Assembly: GCF_014256275.1 (NCBI RefSeq)
Contig: NZ_JACCFE010000004.1
Location: 1-64,000 of the forward strand
DNA: 64,000 bases
From: Rhodococcus sp. 4CII
GTDB lineage: Bacteria; Actinomycetota; Actinomycetes; Mycobacteriales; Mycobacteriaceae
Reading direction: 5' to 3'
Below the pieces are notes generated by a model. That model was not told where the DNA came from. It did not search any database and worked only from the letters and a program-made list of their open reading frames with translations. How positions within the stretch are numbered: position 1 is the stretch's first letter; each line of letters opens with the position of its first letter. Of the stretch, positions 33,323 to 41,990 are shown piece after piece. The position numbers were made by a program, and so were the translations under genes.

Positions 33323-35670
33323 CAACCACACCTCCGCAGCAAAGTGGTGCGCGGTTCGCACGCTCTCCCCGAATCAGTTCCTTGCCCCCGCGGCCGCACA
33401 CCTGGCTTCGCGACAGCTTCTGTTTGGGTACCACCGCGGTCGGTGCCAGCGCCGCCGCTCCGCTGTTCGGATACAGCGCCCTCGCGATGCCCGCCGCGGC
33501 GGGCTTGTCGATCGCTGCCGTCTACGCCGGAGTAGCCGGCAAACGTAAGCAGCTTCGCGATGTCGACGTCGACGAGGTGATCGAAAGGCTGTGCCCGATC
33601 GTGGGACTGCCGGAGGCCACCCGGGCGGTGCTGTCGACGTCGAAATGGAGTCGTGGATGGCCGGGACTTCCGGGGAAACTCACCGTGCACTACGACTCGA
33701 CACAGGCACTGAATGACGAGACGTGGCTCGCTGATATCTGCGGAGTCTTCGAAGATCAAGGGTGGGGTTTCTTCGCACTCGACAAGCACGACCCCGCCCG
33801 CCGGCGCCTGATCTTCACGCCCGCTGCCGAGCCGGAACGAGAAGTCTCCGACAGCGACCAGGTTGTGCGCGCGAAGCGGATCATCGCCCAGCTGTTGGGC
33901 CCGACCGCGACCGTAACCGCGATCGACGTCGCCGCCGAAACGGGCGAAGTGACCTCAATGGAAGTACGTCACGAACTTGGTCCGAAACTGGAATCGGATG
34001 GCTACCGGACCCGCGTCGAACGAGGAATGAGTGCGACGTTGCCCGGTCGCTGGCGAGCACGGTGGAACCTTGAAACGGATTGGGTTCGATTCGAGCAACG
34101 TACAGCATTCCCGGACAGTGTCTGGTTGCCGGCACCGGACCTCGACCCCGGGGCCGATCTCTTGGCCAGTTACGACTCGGTGGAAATTCCGTACGGAATC
34201 GACGAAGACGGCAACGAGGTTGTGTGGCGGCCGGCGATCGACCCGAATCTGATGCTGATCGGCCCACCCGGAAGCGGTAAGACCGTGACCGCACACAATC
34301 TGTTGGTCAACTTCTCGCGACGTGGATGGCCGATCTGGGTCCTCGACGGCAAGTACGTCGAATTCCTGGGATTCCAGGACTGGCCCAACGTACAAGTCGT
34401 CGCTACGACCATCGAGCAGCAAGTGGCGTTGGTCCATCGCGCCCGCGATCTCATGGAGTTCCGCTACCAGAAGATCGTTACCGGCGAGGCGACAGAAGCG
34501 GACTTCGAACCAGTACTGGTCTTTCTCGACGAATGGGCGGAGTTCCGCGGCAACGTCGAAGATTGGTACTCCAGGGTCAAACCGAAAGGTGGCGCCCGAC
34601 AGCCACCGGTGCTCAACATGCTCGCGTCGATGGCACGCAAGGCCCGAACCTCGCGAGTGCATCTAGTCTTCGGAACTCAGCGTCCCGACGCGCAGTACTT
34701 CCTCGGCGACATGCGTGACAACTTCGCCATGCGCATCTCCATGGGCCGCCTCTCACCACAAGGGGCACTCATGATGTGGCAATCACCGACGATCGGTACC
34801 AGCGTGCCCCGCAAGTGCCGCGGCCGCGGCACCACCGTCACCGACAACTATCAGTCCATCGAGATCCAGTGCTACCGCGTACCCGACCCACGCAAGACGC
34901 GAGCCGGCACCTTCGAGTCCGATCTGCTCGACACCCTCCGACCCCCGATAACACGCCATCCACGATTGCTGATCGTCCCACCGGACGAACTTCCGGACAT
35001 CGACGCCACCGACGACATGTCAGAACCGGCACCGCTGACATACTTCGACTACATCGAAGCCGAATGGGTACTGGCCAGCGACCGACCCGACCTCGATCCG
35101 GTACTCAGAAGAGCGAAGATGACCCACGAAACCGATCGGCGTCTCGCGTCGCCGACGGCGCTCCTCGGGCTACTCGGGGGCCGCGCCGAGCCCACCAACG
35201 AAGCAGCGGTAGAGCTCAACGACTACCGCACCCCGACAGCCGCCGGCCCAACCGATGCCGCCTCGTTCTTAGACCAGCTCTCTGCTCCACAACTCGAATC
35301 CTCCGCCGCTCGGGCGGAGTCCTCACGCGCTCGACTAGCCCTGGTCAAAGAGTCAGCAGCAACCGAACCAGAGATACCGGCGGGCGGCGGCGCCGAGGTC
35401 TTCGACATACCGGAGGATTCACCTGACACCTACGAGGACCAGTACGGTCCGGTCCGCGATGTTCGCGCCGCCGATGTCGCACTCGGGGACCTGTTGCTGA
35501 TGGAGGACATTGACGAATGGGTCGTCGTAGACACCGATCCCGAGCCGGACATCATCGAAGATTCATTGCTTTCGCTGACCTGGCGCAGCGACACCGATGA
35601 GTTCGGCGACCTCGCCTTACCTGATAGTTCCTACGTATCGATTCGCAAACCCATCCATGTATCTGGCTGA
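33319..35670 (+). CDS. FtsK/SpoIIIE-type conjugal coupling ATPase
   Basis: This 783-residue protein has two N-terminal hydrophobic segments (about 35-70), a middle region, and an FtsK-type motor with Walker A LIGPPGSGKTVTAHNLL (K321), Walker B VLVFLDEWAEF and FGTQRPDAQYFLGDMRDNF. The acidic C-terminal tail (about 600-783) is unassigned. In Gram-positive conjugation such proteins (TcpA, TraB) pump DNA to the channel. It stands 1.7 kb from the channel operon but shares its leader element, so the two are likely co-regulated. No DNA-recognition gamma domain like that of chromosomal FtsK is visible. Confidence 0.85.
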   Translation: MTTTPPQQSGARFARSPRISSLPPRPHTWLRDSFCLGTTAVGASAAAPLFGYSALAMPAAAGLSIAAVYAGVAGKRKQLRDVDVDEVIERLCPIVGLPEATRAVLSTSKWSRGWPGLPGKLTVHYDSTQALNDETWLADICGVFEDQGWGFFALDKHDPARRRLIFTPAAEPEREVSDSDQVVRAKRIIAQLLGPTATVTAIDVAAETGEVTSMEVRHELGPKLESDGYRTRVERGMSATLPGRWRARWNLETDWVRFEQRTAFPDSVWLPAPDLDPGADLLASYDSVEIPYGIDEDGNEVVWRPAIDPNLMLIGPPGSGKTVTAHNLLVNFSRRGWPIWVLDGKYVEFLGFQDWPNVQVVATTIEQQVALVHRARDLMEFRYQKIVTGEATEADFEPVLVFLDEWAEFRGNVEDWYSRVKPKGGARQPPVLNMLASMARKARTSRVHLVFGTQRPDAQYFLGDMRDNFAMRISMGRLSPQGALMMWQSPTIGTSVPRKCRGRGTTVTDNYQSIEIQCYRVPDPRKTRAGTFESDLLDTLRPPITRHPRLLIVPPDELPDIDATDDMSEPAPLTYFDYIEAEWVLASDRPDLDPVLRRAKMTHETDRRLASPTALLGLLGGRAEPTNEAAVELNDYRTPTAAGPTDAASFLDQLSAPQLESSAARAESSRARLALVKESAATEPEIPAGGGAEVFDIPEDSPDTYEDQYGPVRDVRAADVALGDLLLMEDIDEWVVVDTDPEPDIIEDSLLSLTWRSDTDEFGDLALPDSSYVSIRKPIHVSG

Positions 35671-35702
35671 GCTGGCAACGGACGACTGTCTGCGCCGGAC
35701 TC

Positions 35703-35740
35703 GCCGGGCTGCGAAGCAGCCGGGGCGTAGAACTACGCCC
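35703..35740. terminator. Double hairpin between convergent genes
   Basis: GGCTGC/GCAGCC around GAA, then a perfect GGGCGTAG/CTACGCCC (35723-35740). It lies between the stop of the FtsK-like gene and the convergent gene ending at 35804. There is no T-run, so efficiency is uncertain. Confidence 0.5.
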
Positions 35741-35803
35741 AACCTCGCTCCTTTCGACTTCTGACCAGGTCCCCCCGAGCGCACGCGGCCGGCGTCCGAA
35801 GGA

Positions 35804-36685
35804 TCAGGGCTGCTCTTGCGGGCCGAACGGGGGAGCTGCGACGAAGGTCCATCCCGACTCGCGGTCCCAGTGCCAACCTTGTCCGAACCTCCCGATGAGC
35901 CACAGGTCCGTGAACCCCTCGGGCAGCTTGGGTGAACGGGTGGGCATCAGGTCGAACTGGAGCGGCGCCGCGAAGTGACGGTACTCGCCGAACTGAGAGT
36001 CCGGCACGGGCTCTGGAGCACCGTCGAGGTGGAGGTACACGCCGTGATAGGGGAGTTCCGGTTCCGACATGACCTTTCTGCGGATACCGACTGGGTCCTT
36101 ATCGTCACTGGCCAGGAACGCCTCGACGACCTCGAGCGTGCTGTCGGGAGTCGTGGTCCCTTTGGCATGCGACATGAAGTCTATGGCCACTCGCGTTGAG
36201 CGCTCGCCTTCGCGGGTCCGAACTATCTGGACAACTCCTGCGATGGCGTTGAGTTCGCGTTCGAGCTCCACCGTGCTGGTATCTCGCCTGCCTCGGACAA
36301 GGGTATCTACGCCCTTGTCCTCCAGCTTGCGGAGCAGTGGAGTCAATCGCTCCTGTAAGCCCTGAAAAGTCACGCCGAACTCACACATGACAGCCCAACT
36401 GCAAGACAGAGTGGAATCGTCGAACCCCTTGAACCGCCGCCGGTATTGGCCAACAGAGCTGCGGTAGTCCGAGTTGGTAATCGAACCCACCTCCAGGACT
36501 CCGATGCACCGCCGACACTCGTCGATCTCGGGTTTGTCGAAGACCCGGTAGTCGACCATTCCGTTCTCGCTACCGTCGTCATGCGGGTCCAGCCACACAA
36601 AAGAGTTGTGTTCGACTATGCGGTGGGCGAGCAGCTCGACGTCTGATTCGCCCTTCTGAGCACGACCTTTGCGAGCCACCATCAC
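35804..36685 (-). CDS. Hypothetical protein cut off from its promoter by an IS element
   Basis: This 293-residue soluble protein starts at GTG 36685 or ATG 36682. GMVDYRVFDKP followed by CIGVLEVGSITNSDYRSSVG is faintly like the D...ExK strands of a nuclease fold, but the lysine is missing, so this is weak. The second half includes TRVAIDFMSHAKG and DLWLIGRFGQGWHWD. Its start codon and ribosome-binding site lie within the 50-bp repeat made by the IS1634-type element, so the original upstream DNA is now at 38467 onward. The gene order before insertion would place it after the HEPN gene at 38760. Confidence 0.65.
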   Translation of the reverse strand: MMVARKGRAQKGESDVELLAHRIVEHNSFVWLDPHDDGSENGMVDYRVFDKPEIDECRRCIGVLEVGSITNSDYRSSVGQYRRRFKGFDDSTLSCSWAVMCEFGVTFQGLQERLTPLLRKLEDKGVDTLVRGRRDTSTVELERELNAIAGVVQIVRTREGERSTRVAIDFMSHAKGTTTPDSTLEVVEAFLASDDKDPVGIRRKVMSEPELPYHGVYLHLDGAPEPVPDSQFGEYRHFAAPLQFDLMPTRSPKLPEGFTDLWLIGRFGQGWHWDRESGWTFVAAPPFGPQEQP

Positions 36686-36705
36686 GTCCTTCCTGTCGTT
36701 GACAC
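36656..36705. repeat. 50-bp target duplication, left copy
   Basis: The 50 bases ending GTCGTTGACA are identical to 38467-38516. They contain the ribosome-binding site and start of the minus-strand gene ending at 35804. Long duplications are a known trait of the IS1634 family. Confidence 0.9.
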
Positions 36706-38466
36706 CTGAGTTGGCTCACGTTTCGGCGGTGAACGGGTACTCACGCCTGTGACCTGCTTGCTTGTATTCGGATCGGGCGGATTTCACGCACTAATCGCAT
36801 CGGTTTAGGCTCGGCGGGTGGCGTTTATCAGGAAGGTGCGCACCAAATCCGGGGCCACGGCCGTGCAGATCGCCCGATACGCAAACGGCCGGCAGGAGAT
36901 CGTCACACACATCGGCTCCGCCCACACCGACCTCGAACTCGGGATGCTCCTCGAACGCGCCCGGGCATGGCTCGAACCCGACCAGCAGGCTCTCGATCTG
37001 GGTGTCACACCCCAGATCCCGGTCGAAAAACCCCTGCCCACCGGGCAGAAGACACTGCTTGACCCCGCCGAGAAACCCGCGAGGATCGATGCGCCGGGAC
37101 GTACCGAATCCACCGGATCGGTGCTGCTGCGCCAGGTGATGACCGAGGTGTACGAGCAACTCGGCTTCGGAATCGTCGACGATGAGGTGTTCCGCGATCT
37201 GGTGATCGCCCGCATCGTCGAACCCGGTTCGAAACTCGACGCCGGCCGGGTCCTGCACGACCTCGGCGCCGACCCGCCCAGCTACGCCACGATCAAACGC
37301 CACCTCAAGCAGGTCATCACCGGCGAGTACCGGGACAAGATCGCCGAGCAGTGCTTCGCCCACGCTGCCGAAACCGGCGGCCTGAGCCTGTTGCTCTACG
37401 ATGTGACGACCTTGTACTTCGAAGCCGAAAAAGAGGATGACCTGCGCAAAGTCGGGTACTCGAAGGAACGTCGGGTCGACCCGCAGATCGTGGTGGGGTT
37501 GCTCGTCGACCGCACCGGCTTCCCCCTCGAAATCGGATGCTACGAAGGCAACGCCGCTGAAACCCACACGATTGTGCCGATCGTGCGCCAGTTCCAGACC
37601 CGCCACGATCTCGAGGGCGTCGAGATGGTCGTGGCCGCCGACGCCGGGATGCTGTCGGCGGCGAATCTGGCGGCGTTGGATCGGGCGGGCCTGAAGTTCA
37701 TCGTCGGGTCACGGGTGACGAAGGCGCCCGGTGATCTCTGTTCCCATTTCCATTGGAACGGTACAGTTTTCAAAGGTGGGCAGATCATCGACACGATCAC
37801 GCCGCGGCATGGTCGCTCGGTGGTGAACAACACCCGTAAACGCGCCGAACCCGTCTGGAATCAGGCGGAGCATCCGAATGCGTGGCGGGCGGTGTGGCAG
37901 TACTCGCGCAGTCGGGCGGCTCGTGACGAGAAGACCCTGAACGCGCAGGAGGCGCGGGCTCGTGCTGTGGTCGACGGTGACACCGTCCCGAAGTCGACAC
38001 GGTTCGTCAAGGCGACTGCGAAGGGCCGACGGCTGGATACGGCCTCGCTGGAGCGGGCGCGGATGCTCGTGGGCTTGAAGGGTTATGTGACGAATCTTCC
38101 TGTGTCGGTGATGGATCCGGGTGAGGTGATCGGGAAGTATCACGAGTTGTGGCATGTGGAGCAGTCGTTTCGGATGTCGAAGACGGATCTGCGGGCGCGG
38201 CCGATCTTCCACCGGACCCGTGATGCGATCGAGGCGCACCTGACCGTGGTGTTCACGGCGTTGGCGGTCTCGCGGGTGGTGCAGGAACGTAGCGGATTCG
38301 CGATCGGGAAGGTCGTGAAACTGCTGAGACCACTACGGTCGGCGACCATCGCGATCAACGGGACTCGCCACACGTTCCCACCCGACGTCGAGGCCAACAC
38401 GAAGGCCCTGCTCGACCGGATTGTGGAGCCCTGAGTTCACGCACTAACGAAATGAGCCAACTCAGG
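36706..38466 (+). mobile_element. IS1634-family insertion sequence (1761 bp)
   Basis: The terminal inverted repeat CCTGAGTTGGCTCA is perfect at both ends. The element carries a single transposase gene and is bounded by identical 50-bp direct repeats. The coding strand is opposite to the interrupted neighbour. The long identical duplication suggests a recent insertion. Confidence 0.9.
36818..38434 (+). CDS. IS1634-family transposase
   Basis: This 538-residue protein begins with GTG (MAFIRKVRTKSGATAVQIAR) and shows the N-terminal pattern of IS1634/IS1549 transposases. The DDE residues can be placed at about D196 (LLLYDVTTLYFE), D275 (VVAADAGMLS) and E448 (HELWHVEQSFRMSK), with the YREK-like helix after the last. 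It is full length and without frameshift, so the element is probably active. Confidence 0.92.
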   Translation: MAFIRKVRTKSGATAVQIARYANGRQEIVTHIGSAHTDLELGMLLERARAWLEPDQQALDLGVTPQIPVEKPLPTGQKTLLDPAEKPARIDAPGRTESTGSVLLRQVMTEVYEQLGFGIVDDEVFRDLVIARIVEPGSKLDAGRVLHDLGADPPSYATIKRHLKQVITGEYRDKIAEQCFAHAAETGGLSLLLYDVTTLYFEAEKEDDLRKVGYSKERRVDPQIVVGLLVDRTGFPLEIGCYEGNAAETHTIVPIVRQFQTRHDLEGVEMVVAADAGMLSAANLAALDRAGLKFIVGSRVTKAPGDLCSHFHWNGTVFKGGQIIDTITPRHGRSVVNNTRKRAEPVWNQAEHPNAWRAVWQYSRSRAARDEKTLNAQEARARAVVDGDTVPKSTRFVKATAKGRRLDTASLERARMLVGLKGYVTNLPVSVMDPGEVIGKYHELWHVEQSFRMSKTDLRARPIFHRTRDAIEAHLTVVFTALAVSRVVQERSGFAIGKVVKLLRPLRSATIAINGTRHTFPPDVEANTKALLDRIVEP

Positions 38467-38516
38467 TCTGAGCACGACCTTTGCGAGCCACCATCACGTC
38501 CTTCCTGTCGTTGACA
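38467..38516. repeat. 50-bp target duplication, right copy
   Basis: Identical to 36656-36705. On the minus strand it starts a copy of the interrupted gene that runs only about 11 codons before a stop inside the IS end. Confidence 0.9.
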
Positions 38517-38697
38517 GCCGGCCACCGGAAAGCCAACGGCAGCGGCGCGATGACCCGAGGGGGAAGCCGTTCGATGGCCGAGGCGCCCAGTCAGCCGCTT
38601 CGCGTTGATCTTCCCATTCGACGTGAAATGCCGCGTTGCCGCACCGTATTGCGGTGATCTCATGCCAGGCTGCGTGGCGTCCACAGCGGAAACGCAT
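38494..38697 (-). CDS. Possible 67-residue protein ahead of the interrupted gene
   Basis: A frame from 38697 reads MRFRCGRHAAWHEITAIRCG and stops with a TGA that overlaps the start of the duplicated gene copy (GTGATG). In the ancestral order it would lie between the HEPN gene and the 293-residue gene. Codon use looks ordinary, but no family is recognised. Confidence 0.35.
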   Translation of the reverse strand: MRFRCGRHAAWHEITAIRCGNAAFHVEWEDQREAADWAPRPSNGFPLGSSRRCRWLSGGRLSTTGRT

Positions 38698-38759
38698 GGT
38701 GTGGTTGAGGAAGCATCCGGAACCTGATCCGGAACCGTCGGGCTGTTTGGCGAGAGCGG

Positions 38760-39389
38760 CTAAAGCTCAGCTTTGATCCCTCCGAGGGTGACGTCGGTGA
38801 GCTTCCGGATGAACGCAATGCACTGTTTGGCGTCCTCCAATCGAATCGCTGGACCTTGCCCAGGCCGAACGGCATTTTGCTTGACCGCTTGAAGGACATC
38901 GACATCCGGCATCGCTTCGTCACCATGGGCGATGGCGTGACGAATCATCAACCATTTTCGAAGGCGATCCTCAACCTCATGAGGCCGGAGAGTCAGCATC
39001 TGCCGATTTTGACCCCTGGTCGTCCATGTCCAGTAGTTCCGCGGATCGAACCCGGCGGAGATAAGAAGGTTGCGCGTATTCTGCGCGTTGGGGGTCGAAA
39101 AGTTGCCGATCTCGCCAAATACCTGGCCCCGAATGAGCTTCGCGACGCCATATCCCGGATCTGTGGGTTGAGGCATATGGTGTTCGACGAGGAATCGCGC
39201 CATGTCTTGCACAACGGCCTGCCAGCTCGCGATGGCAATCACAACAACTGCTCGGTTAACCGACGTCTCGGCAGTTCTCCGGCCGCGTCCGCCCGATCCC
39301 GCCCGGTTATGTACCTCGATGAGGTTGTCGCAATGCGTCATCGCGTTGTCGAACTTGCTCGAAACAGCGAGGGTGAGTGCGATGCTCAT
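38760..39389 (-). CDS. RiboL-PSP-HEPN family protein
   Basis: This 209-residue protein has the hallmarks of the RiboL-PSP-HEPN family: SVNRAVVVIAIASWQAVVQDMARFL, then FSTPNAQNTRNLL, and the HEPN ribonuclease signature R-x4-H at R150/H155 (IRHAIAHGDE). HEPN proteins of this type are often toxins or parts of defence systems that cut RNA; that role is inferred. The catalytic pair is intact. The gene is now separated from its probable partner by the IS1634-type element. Confidence 0.78.
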   Translation of the reverse strand: MSIALTLAVSSKFDNAMTHCDNLIEVHNRAGSGGRGRRTAETSVNRAVVVIAIASWQAVVQDMARFLVEHHMPQPTDPGYGVAKLIRGQVFGEIGNFSTPNAQNTRNLLISAGFDPRNYWTWTTRGQNRQMLTLRPHEVEDRLRKWLMIRHAIAHGDEAMPDVDVLQAVKQNAVRPGQGPAIRLEDAKQCIAFIRKLTDVTLGGIKAEL

Positions 39390-39471
39390 TGCCGAAGCCT
39401 AGCGACTGCGATCCCACCGAAAGTCTGCGGCCATTTCGGTCCGTATAGGCTCGCAACCGGCTGCATTCGCA

Positions 39472-39714
39472 TCAATCTAGGACGTTCAGTGGCACGAAAA
39501 TGAGGCGAATGCTGGCGCACGGCCAGGGTTGGCGGCACTTGACGCAGTCCGATCCCACGGACTCGTCGGCGGTCGTGTGAGCGTCGAAGCCCTTCTTCAG
39601 AACACGCGCGTGCACTCCGAGCTGCTTCGGGTCGAACGGAGTCTTCGTTGCTTCGTGCGCAAAGTGAGCGATCCGATTGGCAGCGGCGTTTTCTGATCGA
39701 CTGGTAGTCGCCAT
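39472..39714 (-). CDS. Small protein with CxxCxxPWPC motif
   Basis: This 80-residue protein starts MATTSRSENAAANRIAHFAH and carries CVKCRQPWPCASIR near the C-terminus. A CxxC-x-PWPC segment is common in short actinobacterial proteins of unknown role and probably binds zinc. It is likely monocistronic, just upstream of the HEPN gene on the same strand. Confidence 0.6.
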   Translation of the reverse strand: MATTSRSENAAANRIAHFAHEATKTPFDPKQLGVHARVLKKGFDAHTTADESVGSDCVKCRQPWPCASIRLIFVPLNVLD

Positions 39715-40045
39715 GAGGGGTGTACTGGTCTGTAGCCACTGTGCGAAGGGTATCGGGGCGGGCGATCACCCAGGGATCCCGTGTCGGGAAACGGCCGGTG
39801 GGAAGGGCGTCTGACAGCCTGTTCCGGCGGCGAGCTGACGGTCCCTCCAGGGAGAGAGGTTCCTTTCGAATGGTGGTTATGGGCTGAGCAGGGACTACGC
39901 CAGTTGAGACATAGAGGCTGGCTTCCCAGGCCACCTCGATGGTCGTTCTGGTAGGGGGATTCGGCTCGAGATCGAACTCTCTATCAGATGGGGATTCCCG
40001 CTACGTCGAGTCGGGTTATTCCTCGACACCTGGACCGGGCAGCAT
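39715..40045. other. Gene-free stretch
   Basis: This 331-base gap lies between divergent genes and must hold their promoters. No repeat, hairpin or gene was found that I can support. Confidence 0.4.
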
Positions 40046-40966
40046 ATGCCTATGAACTTCAAGGCGGCGTTCAAGCACACGCCACTGTCCGTCCGATGGA
40101 TTCTCGGCATCATGTTCGTTGCTGGATGGTGCGGAGTTGCTGCAGGCGTAGTCGGTGATCTGCACGACGTGTGGACCGGTCTGGCCTTCACTCTCAACGT
40201 GTTGACTGCACTGATTGGGTTCTGTATCGGCGTTCCTGTCGCATTCTTCATTATCGCAACAGTCGTCGAACAACGTGCCGACCTGATCGAAGCAGAAGCA
40301 ATTAACACCCTGACGGCCGAGGCTTGGACGGGGTTTCGAGATGCGGCGCTGAGCCTGTGCGATGACGATCTCGAAGAAGTACTGATCGTTAGAACGCCGC
40401 CGATGATCGAACTCTATCGAGCTACTTTGACCTCTGCCCGGCAGCACTTGGATGAAGGCGACGACGAGAGTCTAAGCAACTGTCTGCGTGTTGCTGGCGA
40501 GGATCTAAAAGAGATGCTCTTCGCTGCCAAGCCTATGATTCCAGATTCGGCTGACTATCGAGTTAAGTGGATTTCTATAACGAACAAATGGAAATTAATC
40601 GATGAGCAGGTGCGTATTCGGCGGATGGAGAAGAACCTATCGTGGCTACACGAAGATGTGGACTCAGTCCTTTCCTCCCTATGCGATCACAGGCGAACGC
40701 CGCTCGATGATTTCTATGCGACCTTTAGTATCGGTGCCGGCACAGACCATGTTGTAAGGGCTATGGATCAGGTGTCGAAGCTCTTCTTGAAACTTGCGAA
40801 TTCTGAGACAGATACGATTAGGAACCTGCTCTTTTCGGATACTGCGTCTCCCCTTCGGTATGGCCCTGAAAAACAGCACGAGTTTAACGCTGATCAGTCT
40901 GCTAAGTGGGTCAGGACTCTACGGTTAGCCGTGGCTGGCACTGCAAGCACTCAATTCCCCAGTTAG
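40046..40966 (+). CDS. Two-helix membrane protein with large cytoplasmic domain, AT-rich
   Basis: This 306-residue protein has two transmembrane segments (about 17-37 and 48-72: WILGIMFVAGWCGVAAGVVG, and VLTALIGFCIGVPVAFFIIA), then a helical acidic domain. The DNA is less GC-rich than the backbone and uses rarer codons (ATA, TTA, AGA), which points to recent transfer. No family is recognised. With the next gene (minus, also membrane-bound) it forms an accessory pair in the 39-42 kb island. Confidence 0.7.
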   Translation: MPMNFKAAFKHTPLSVRWILGIMFVAGWCGVAAGVVGDLHDVWTGLAFTLNVLTALIGFCIGVPVAFFIIATVVEQRADLIEAEAINTLTAEAWTGFRDAALSLCDDDLEEVLIVRTPPMIELYRATLTSARQHLDEGDDESLSNCLRVAGEDLKEMLFAAKPMIPDSADYRVKWISITNKWKLIDEQVRIRRMEKNLSWLHEDVDSVLSSLCDHRRTPLDDFYATFSIGAGTDHVVRAMDQVSKLFLKLANSETDTIRNLLFSDTASPLRYGPEKQHEFNADQSAKWVRTLRLAVAGTASTQFPS

Positions 40967-41052
40967 TGCAACTATTGATCTATTACGATATCCTAGCTGT
41001 AAGTCTAGAGTGGATATGAAATATAGATCTGAGTTGTTCGTGGAAAGTGGAG

Positions 41053-41832
41053 CTACTTGTGCGCATTCTGTGTTATCCACGTCTGTACCCGCTTTCGCTC
41101 TTCTCGGTACTTTCGGGCGCCACGGTATTTCAGAACTTCAGTCAACGTATATTTGGGACGCCAGTGTTCACGGATGCGAATGGGTTCGTGCTGATCTAGC
41201 TGCATCCGCCATGGGCGTGCCATCGAGTCGCGAAACTCGATCCAGTACACAAGCCCAAGGGAGCGCGCTCCGGCGTAGTAAACTGAAATAAATTCCCCTG
41301 GCCGGATATGGGAGTCCTGAAAACTCCTGACCTGTACATTTCCGCCCGGAAGCGCTTGCCAAGCTTCCAGCAACCCGGGCAGTTCGTCCATCTCGACAGG
41401 CCGACTATCCATTAATCGGTTGATGTAGTCGCGAAAGGGTCTCCGCCCACACAGCACGGTCACATCGAAAATAGATTCGTCTGAATGATTGTGTACTTCC
41501 GCCTTTACTGCAAATTTCGTCCAGTAGCATCTCACGAAACGAACATGGCGCGCTTGCGACTTCGCTGCCTGCCATTTATCGATAATGTAGTAAGCAGCGG
41601 CTGCGAAAATCGAGAGACTACTGATGATTGCGCTAAACCAAGACGCAACCGTACCCCAAATTGTGACATCGAACGGGAATATCCACAGGTCGCCCCACAT
41701 TGGACAAGTATCCCTCCCTGGGCGCCGCGGACTCCGAGGTTTCTTATTCTTCGCGCCCATTGCGTTCTTCGCGCCCATTGCGTTCTTCGCGCCCATTGCG
41801 TTCTTCGCGCCCATTGCGTTCTTCGCGCCCAT
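41053..41832 (-). CDS. Membrane protein with N-terminal GAKNAM repeats
   Basis: The frame begins with five tandem GAKNAM units encoded by an 18-bp DNA repeat, each with an in-frame ATG. One transmembrane region follows (VASWFSAIISSLSIFAAAAY, about 63-82), then a soluble domain with FAVKAEVHNHSDESIFDVTV and a basic tail. Translation could start at any of several ATGs; MGAKNKKPRS or MWGDLWIFPFD are equally likely starts. The DNA is less GC-rich than the backbone. Family unknown. Confidence 0.65.
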   Translation of the reverse strand: MGAKNAMGAKNAMGAKNAMGAKNAMGAKNKKPRSPRRPGRDTCPMWGDLWIFPFDVTIWGTVASWFSAIISSLSIFAAAAYYIIDKWQAAKSQARHVRFVRCYWTKFAVKAEVHNHSDESIFDVTVLCGRRPFRDYINRLMDSRPVEMDELPGLLEAWQALPGGNVQVRSFQDSHIRPGEFISVYYAGARSLGLVYWIEFRDSMARPWRMQLDQHEPIRIREHWRPKYTLTEVLKYRGARKYREERKRVQTWITQNAHK

Positions 41833-41837
41833 TGCGT
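41752..41837. repeat. 18-bp tandem repeat, 4.8 copies
   Basis: The unit CGCGCCCATTGCGTTCTT repeats without mismatch. A length that is a multiple of three keeps the reading frame, so copy number changes would add or remove GAKNAM units at the start of the minus-strand gene. Confidence 0.92.
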
Positions 41838-41990
41838 CGGCCTACCTGCCATCCTGCCGGTGGCCTTGCCCCGTAAGGGTGACATGTCACAAAGGCCCCG
41901 CGTGGATCAAATGTGAGATACCCGATTCCAACATACGATCACGCTGACGGATCAAACAGATCCCGTTCCCACACCAACGAGGGGGAGCCA

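Noticed and set aside
41752..41837. CRISPR or VNTR-only interpretation of the 18-bp repeat
   Set aside because: The copies are directly adjacent and in frame with a membrane protein gene, so there are no spacers.
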